From Sphingobacteriales bacterium (GTDB lineage Bacteria > Bacteroidota > Bacteroidia > Chitinophagales > Chitinophagaceae): DNA of 64,000 nucleotides. A model generated the notes under the pieces. The model was not told where the DNA came from and made no database searches. It was given only the letters and a program-made list of their open reading frames with translations. The DNA lies in the NCBI GenBank assembly GCA_004144185.1, contig SEFP01000001.1, positions 1,240,001 through 1,304,000 on the forward strand, read 5' to 3'. How positions within the stretch are numbered: the first letter of the stretch is position 1; the number at the start of each line of letters is the position of its first letter. The position numbers and the translations under genes are program-made. Positions 59,933 through 64,000 of this stretch are shown here, in pieces.

Positions 59933-60550
59933 TCATCGGGAGTCTGTCGTACGCTCGCTGCGCAGCATCCGTTCTGTCCATTTCGGTACCCAAGTCTGGA
60001 GACTAATGAGGACCATTAGCAGCAGATCGACCGTCAGCAGGCTGTTTCGGGCCAGTCGCGCCCGGTTATAGTCCCCGATGGACTTCTGAACCTGATGAAG
60101 GGTGGACGGGTCTTCCTGAATGGACTGGTTGATATCGGAGGGCATCCGGACTTCCGGATCGGAAGTTGATTGGAATAAGACGATGCGATCCGAAGCATTG
60201 ATTCCAATGGTCCACAGTGCAGTCGCACCATCAAACTCAATAGTTCGTCGGGTAGCTGTTCCCGGTTGTAACAAAACCCGCTCCTGCACGAGCGGGTGCG
60301 AATCTGCATGCGTCGTGAGGAAGTAAAAGGTGATTGGCTCCTTTAAGGTATTGCGGATCGGAATCCCGACCGGAGTGGAGTCCAGTCGGATTTCAGCGAG
60401 CAACGCAATGCATCCCAAAAGGACTATGGTAATACCTAGCACCGGAAGACTGAGGGTCCGGAACGCACGTTGGTCCCGACTCGTGCGCAGTCCTAAAAAG
60501 GCCGTCACCAGCAGCAATACCAGTAAGCCCAAGTACAGAACTATAATCAT
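59933..60550 (-). CDS. Hypothetical membrane protein
   Basis: The 205-residue protein has two N-terminal transmembrane helices (about 3-22 and 36-53), an extracytoplasmic beta-rich domain, and a third hydrophobic segment at about 170-185. I do not recognise the family. It lies 9 nt downstream of another small membrane protein gene and in the same direction as ligA, so all may share a transcript. Confidence 0.72.
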   Translation of the reverse strand: MIIVLYLGLLVLLLVTAFLGLRTSRDQRAFRTLSLPVLGITIVLLGCIALLAEIRLDSTPVGIPIRNTLKEPITFYFLTTHADSHPLVQERVLLQPGTATRRTIEFDGATALWTIGINASDRIVLFQSTSDPEVRMPSDINQSIQEDPSTLHQVQKSIGDYNRARLARNSLLTVDLLLMVLISLQTWVPKWTERMLRSERTTDSR

Positions 60551-60559
60551 CTGATATGA

Positions 60560-60940
60560 CTAGGATCGCCGCAAAAAGCGCCAGTCTAAGATAACCTTTG
60601 TTCCCAAAGCTGCGAGCCCGCTTACCAGATACGTCACAGTAGGGGCTGTAAGTGATCGGAGGCCTTCACCCCAGACCATCAGGAACAACGCAGCTACAAC
60701 TACCAGCAAGCTATAATACAGCCAGCGCCCTGGGAAAATGGCGGTGAGAAGATTCTGCGCCAGCAGCAAGAAAGCAAACAAAACCAGCGACAGCCGGAAT
60801 CCAAAAACATCAAAAAACCAGCGCTTCTGGCTCAAGGCATTGGTAAGCAGATACAGCACACCCTGACTGCCCATATACACCAGGATCTGAAGTGTCGAAT
60901 GGACCAGCACCCGTGTTGAAAACCGATTCGGCATCGCCAT
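60560..60940 (-). CDS. Hypothetical four-helix membrane protein
   Basis: The 126-residue protein has about four transmembrane helices and no recognised motif. It starts 14 nt after the ligA stop and is followed 9 nt later by another membrane protein, suggesting an operon. The function is unknown. Confidence 0.72.
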   Translation of the reverse strand: MAMPNRFSTRVLVHSTLQILVYMGSQGVLYLLTNALSQKRWFFDVFGFRLSLVLFAFLLLAQNLLTAIFPGRWLYYSLLVVVAALFLMVWGEGLRSLTAPTVTYLVSGLAALGTKVILDWRFLRRS

Positions 60941-60954
60941 CAGAGCGGAGGTTT

Positions 60955-63135
60955 TTAGAATAACAGCCCCTGTTCGTCGTTCCCCGATTCCGGTTGGGAA
61001 CCTGCTGTATCTTCCATTCCGGAAGGCGTTGGTTCCGGAGTTTCTTTCAGCAGCACCAGAAATTCATCTTCGCTTAAAATGGCTACGCTGCCCAGCTTCT
61101 TGGCTTTTTCCAGTTTGCTGCCGGCATCGGTGCCTACCACCAGATAATTGAGCTTGGCCGAAACCCCGCCCAGCAAGGTGCCGCCCCGTGCTTCGACCAT
61201 GGCTTCCCCTTCGCTTCGCTTCATGCGGGCCAGCGTACCGGTAAATAAAAATGTTTTTCCGGAAAACGCCCCGCCTTCGGCCGGCTTGGATCGGTGTGCA
61301 TTGCGCATCTCTACTCCCAGCGCTTGCAACTCGGCAATCAGCTCCCGGTTTTCGGTTTTCTCAAAAAAGTGTCGGATCGACGCGGCCACTTTCGGCCCTA
61401 CATCGTTCAGCGTCATCAGTCGGGCTTCGTCAAACTCGTATAATTCCTGAATGGTTTCGACTGCCCCAGCCAGCGTTTTACCCATGCCTTCACCGACCTG
61501 CGGAATGCCCAGCCCAAATAAAAACCGGCTCAGCGGCTGCTTCTTAGACGCTTCGATTGCCTTTTGCAGGTTCTCGATTTTCCTGGCCCCAAAGCCTTCC
61601 ATGCCTTGAATGGTGGGCCAGTCGAGGGTATAGAGCATAGGCAGACTTCTGAGCAGCCCCAGTTCGAAAAATTTCCGGATCACCGATTCACCCAGTCCAC
61701 GGATGTCCATCATATCCTTAGAAGAGTAGTGAATGATTCGCTCCACCGCCTGTGCCGGACACGCGGCATTGAGGCACCGCCAGATCGGATCTTCAGGTTC
61801 TTTTTCCAGTTGGCTACCACAGACCGGACAGTGGCTTGGATACACAATCGGCGTCTGGCTGCCATCGCGCAGTTCCGGAAGCGATTTGACCAGGTACGGA
61901 ATCACATCCCCGGCCCGTTCGATCAAAACGGTATCGCCCAGCATCAGGTTTTTCTCGCGGATAAAATCTTCGTTGAACAGCGTCGCCGAGCTTACCATCA
62001 CGCCGCCAATGGCCACCGGATCGGTTTTGGCAACGGGCGTCACCGAACCGGTGCGGTTGACGTTGAACTCGACCCGCCGTAACACCGTCGTGGCCTGACG
62101 GGCGGCAAACTTGTAGGCTACCGCCCAGCGCGGGTGATGGCTGGTCATGCCTAGCTGCTCCTGCAATTGCAGGTTATTCACTTTCACTACGGCACCGTCA
62201 ATTTCGAAGGGCAGACTGTCGCGGCGCGTTTCAAAGGCTTCCAGATAGGCAATGACCTCCTCAATAGTATCAAAAAGGCGCAGTTCCTTTGCCGGGGTCG
62301 GAAAGCCGTGCCGGTACAGCCATTGCAGCGTATCGTGGTGGGTCGCAAAGGCCTCCGGAAGGGTCGTTCCGGAAGCGACTTCGGCATCGCTCACGTGATA
62401 CAGGATCGCCGTCAGGTTGCGATTGCGTACTTCGGTGGGGTCCAGCATTCGCAGGGTTCCGGAAGCAGCATTGCGCGGGTTGGCCAGAATGCTAAGCCCG
62501 GCTTCTGCACGTTGCTTGTTATACTGTTCAAACAAATTTTTGTGGATCACCACCTCACCGCGGATTTCCAGCGTTTCAATGGTCTGGAGCTGGGCCGATA
62601 ACGGAAGCGTCCGGATCTGCCGCACATTCAGAGTGATGTCTTCGCCCATTACGCCGTCGCCACGGGTCGCCCCGCGTACCAGCTTGCCTTTTTCATAAAT
62701 CAGCGAGATGCTGGCGCCGTCGTATTTCGGCTCTACACAATACTGCACCGGTGCGCCCTGAGCGCCGGCCTGTACCCGCCGGTCCCAATCATATAAATCC
62801 TGGGCATTGTAGGTGTTGTCCAGCGACAGCATCGGCACCAGATGCGCCACCTGCGGAAACCGTTCGCTCAAAGCGCGGGCAATACGCTGGGTGGGCGAGT
62901 CGGGCTGCTGGAGCTGTGGAAATTCGGCTTCTAGCGCCTGAAGCTTTTTGTACAGCGTATCATACTCGACATCAGCCAGCTGCGGTTCGTTCTCGACGTA
63001 ATACTTCCACTCGGCATGGCGCAAAATGGAGATCAGCCGGGAGATCGCTTCATCTGGTTGCAGATTATTGACCGCACCGGTCAGGAAGGCTTTGGCATCT
63101 TCAAAAAGAGTTTTCTCGGCATCCGCTGTGTACAT
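60955..63135 (-). CDS. ligA: NAD-dependent DNA ligase
   Basis: LigA seals nicks in replication and repair using NAD+. The 726-residue protein has the adenylation Lys137 in EPKYDGAS and the OB domain. A four-Cys zinc finger follows (HCPVCGSQL, then CLNAACPAQ), then helix-hairpin-helix repeats (GMEGFGARKIENL, LNDVGPKVAASI) and a C-terminal BRCT domain (from about 645, FSGKTFLFTGTL). ATG 63135 is preferred to an upstream Met. It is preceded by an SRAP gene 69 nt away in the same direction. Confidence 0.97.
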   Translation of the reverse strand: MYTADAEKTLFEDAKAFLTGAVNNLQPDEAISRLISILRHAEWKYYVENEPQLADVEYDTLYKKLQALEAEFPQLQQPDSPTQRIARALSERFPQVAHLVPMLSLDNTYNAQDLYDWDRRVQAGAQGAPVQYCVEPKYDGASISLIYEKGKLVRGATRGDGVMGEDITLNVRQIRTLPLSAQLQTIETLEIRGEVVIHKNLFEQYNKQRAEAGLSILANPRNAASGTLRMLDPTEVRNRNLTAILYHVSDAEVASGTTLPEAFATHHDTLQWLYRHGFPTPAKELRLFDTIEEVIAYLEAFETRRDSLPFEIDGAVVKVNNLQLQEQLGMTSHHPRWAVAYKFAARQATTVLRRVEFNVNRTGSVTPVAKTDPVAIGGVMVSSATLFNEDFIREKNLMLGDTVLIERAGDVIPYLVKSLPELRDGSQTPIVYPSHCPVCGSQLEKEPEDPIWRCLNAACPAQAVERIIHYSSKDMMDIRGLGESVIRKFFELGLLRSLPMLYTLDWPTIQGMEGFGARKIENLQKAIEASKKQPLSRFLFGLGIPQVGEGMGKTLAGAVETIQELYEFDEARLMTLNDVGPKVAASIRHFFEKTENRELIAELQALGVEMRNAHRSKPAEGGAFSGKTFLFTGTLARMKRSEGEAMVEARGGTLLGGVSAKLNYLVVGTDAGSKLEKAKKLGSVAILSEDEFLVLLKETPEPTPSGMEDTAGSQPESGNDEQGLLF

Positions 63136-63204
63136 GGGGTAAAGTTCGGGCGGTGAGGGGTAGAATATCAAAGGGAAAACTACCGTTTGGAGGTTCCGGA
63201 TTTT

Positions 63205-63870
63205 TTAAAACAGGGTGGTCTGTGCAGGAGGGGCGGGTGGTGCAGCCAGCAGTTCGGCCTGCAAGAACCCATCCGCTAAGGGACGGCACAAGTCCATAAT
63301 CGCTTCTTCGCTGCTATCCGGTGCCAGCCAGGCAGCGTGTGCAGCTTCCGGAAGAATGAGCGGCATACGCAGTTTGCTATTATGAATCTCGGCCATCAGC
63401 GGATTGGCTTCCGTTGTCAGCAGACTACAGGTAGCCAGAAGTTCGCCGGTTTCCGGATGAGCCCATTCGCTCATCAGTCCGGCGATGGTAAACAACTGCT
63501 GGCTCTCGAGATGCAGGAAATACGGGATCTTTTCTTTGCCCCGGTGTTGCCACTCGTAAAATCCATTGGCCCACAGCAGGCAGCGGTGGTGCCGGGCCGC
63601 CTCCCGGAACATCGGCTTTTCAAACATCGTTTCCGAGCGGGCATTGAGCGTGCTGTTTTGCGCTTTCTGCGCTTCCGAGGTCCCTTTGATCCAGGAGGGA
63701 ATCAGGCCCCATTCGAGGTAGCGGACCTGACCCTCTTCACCCATCACCGTTGCAGGCAACTCCGGGTGGTCAAACCCATTGAGGCGATGCGTGGTTTCGG
63801 GACCGGCAACTACGGTAAGACCGGCCTCACGAAGGGCCTGGGCAGACGGACGGGAAAGGTGATAGCACAT
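63205..63870 (-). CDS. SOS response-associated peptidase (SRAP/YedK/HMCES family)
   Basis: SRAP proteins form a covalent thiazolidine link to abasic sites in single-stranded DNA. The 221-residue protein has catalytic Cys2 after Met1, NARSET (Asn), GFYEW (Glu) and EIHNSKLRMPLIL with the active-site His, all in family order. It lies just upstream of ligA on the same strand, fitting a DNA repair unit. No LexA-like box was recognised. Confidence 0.94.
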   Translation of the reverse strand: MCYHLSRPSAQALREAGLTVVAGPETTHRLNGFDHPELPATVMGEEGQVRYLEWGLIPSWIKGTSEAQKAQNSTLNARSETMFEKPMFREAARHHRCLLWANGFYEWQHRGKEKIPYFLHLESQQLFTIAGLMSEWAHPETGELLATCSLLTTEANPLMAEIHNSKLRMPLILPEAAHAAWLAPDSSEEAIMDLCRPLADGFLQAELLAAPPAPPAQTTLF

Positions 63871-64000
63871 GCGAAAAGACGATTGGAAGCGTGGTTAAAA
63901 CTAACAAGTACCATGCCCAAAAGATCGATTTTTGACCTCGTTTAAGCCTGATTTACAGGCGATTGGTGGCTTTGCGAAAAACAGATTTTGAGCGTATTCA

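Larger units (their letters stand above)
38..63353. repeat. Dispersed palindrome TTCCGGAA (first to last copy)
   Basis: The perfect palindrome TTCCGGAA recurs throughout the window. A manual scan found about 90 copies, for example at 38-45, 12959-12966 and 63346-63353. It lies in coding regions in all three frames (read as LPE, FRN/FRK or SG), in promoter regions and inside hairpins. Random expectation for an 8-mer in 64 kb is about one. No copy was found between about 28.1 and 37.2 kb. The count is by eye and may be off by several. Confidence 0.85.

Overview
The window comes from a member of the Bacteroidota. The evidence is a type IX secretion (Por) C-terminal sorting domain on an alkaline phosphatase, a type III glutamine synthetase, near-complete absence of Shine-Dalgarno sites except at rpsU, promoter boxes of the TAnnTTTG type, and the rpsU-xerC-hpf gene order. 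Most of the window is moderately GC-rich chromosome. One block at about 28.1-35.4 kb is strikingly AT-rich and looks foreign. The genus cannot be fixed from the sequence alone.

Layout. 0-2.5 kb: an Lgt-like membrane protein overlapping a radical SAM enzyme that resembles tetraether-lipid synthases. 2.6-7.8 kb: Nif3-like protein and its zinc-ribbon partner, GtrA, TatC, RpiB and a dipeptide epimerase. 7.8-11.5 kb (minus strand): a beta-propeller lipoprotein, HPF, a Xer recombinase and ribosomal protein bS21. 11.9-18.3 kb: a luciferase-like oxidoreductase, a papain-like protease, the fused mutase IcmF and a NuiA-like nuclease inhibitor. 18.4-21.7 kb (minus): a NucA-type nuclease lipoprotein, then an ECF sigma factor / membrane protein / Hsp20 cluster. 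21.8-28.1 kb: a uracil-DNA glycosylase-like protein, a one-domain EamA transporter, a propeller protein, alkaline phosphatase and RtcB. 28.1-35.1 kb: the conflict island (Vsr, HNH-like protein, receiver-domain protein, two-headed GHKL ATPase/kinase, cytosine methyltransferase). 35.4-37.1 kb: a degenerate 21-bp tandem array, an unknown 213-residue protein and a beta-barrel protein. 37.2-51.7 kb: CBS/CorC protein, Nudix hydrolase, thioredoxin, a very large alpha-2-macroglobulin, L,D-transpeptidase, GlnS, bestrophin and a sugar nucleotidyltransferase. 51.7-64 kb: methyltransferase, glutamine synthetase III, an EF-hand lipoprotein, GT-C glycosyltransferase, PAP2-like protein, rhomboid protease, LigA and an SRAP protein.

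Two signals run across ordinary annotation. First, the 8-bp palindrome TTCCGGAA occurs about 90 times by hand count in 64 kb, against about one expected by chance. It is absent from about 28.1 to 37.2 kb. It behaves like a highly iterated palindrome of the cyanobacterial HIP1 kind and is also built into intergenic hairpins. Second, many genes carry a TAnnTTTG-like box only 4-8 nt before the start codon, which implies very short or absent leaders.

The best candidate for an undescribed system is the island. A cytosine methyltransferase, a protein carrying both a MutL/MORC-type ATPase and a histidine-kinase-like module, and a receiver-domain protein are translationally tight. An HNH-like protein and a Vsr nuclease follow. 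This suggests a DNA-modification system wired to a phosphorelay.
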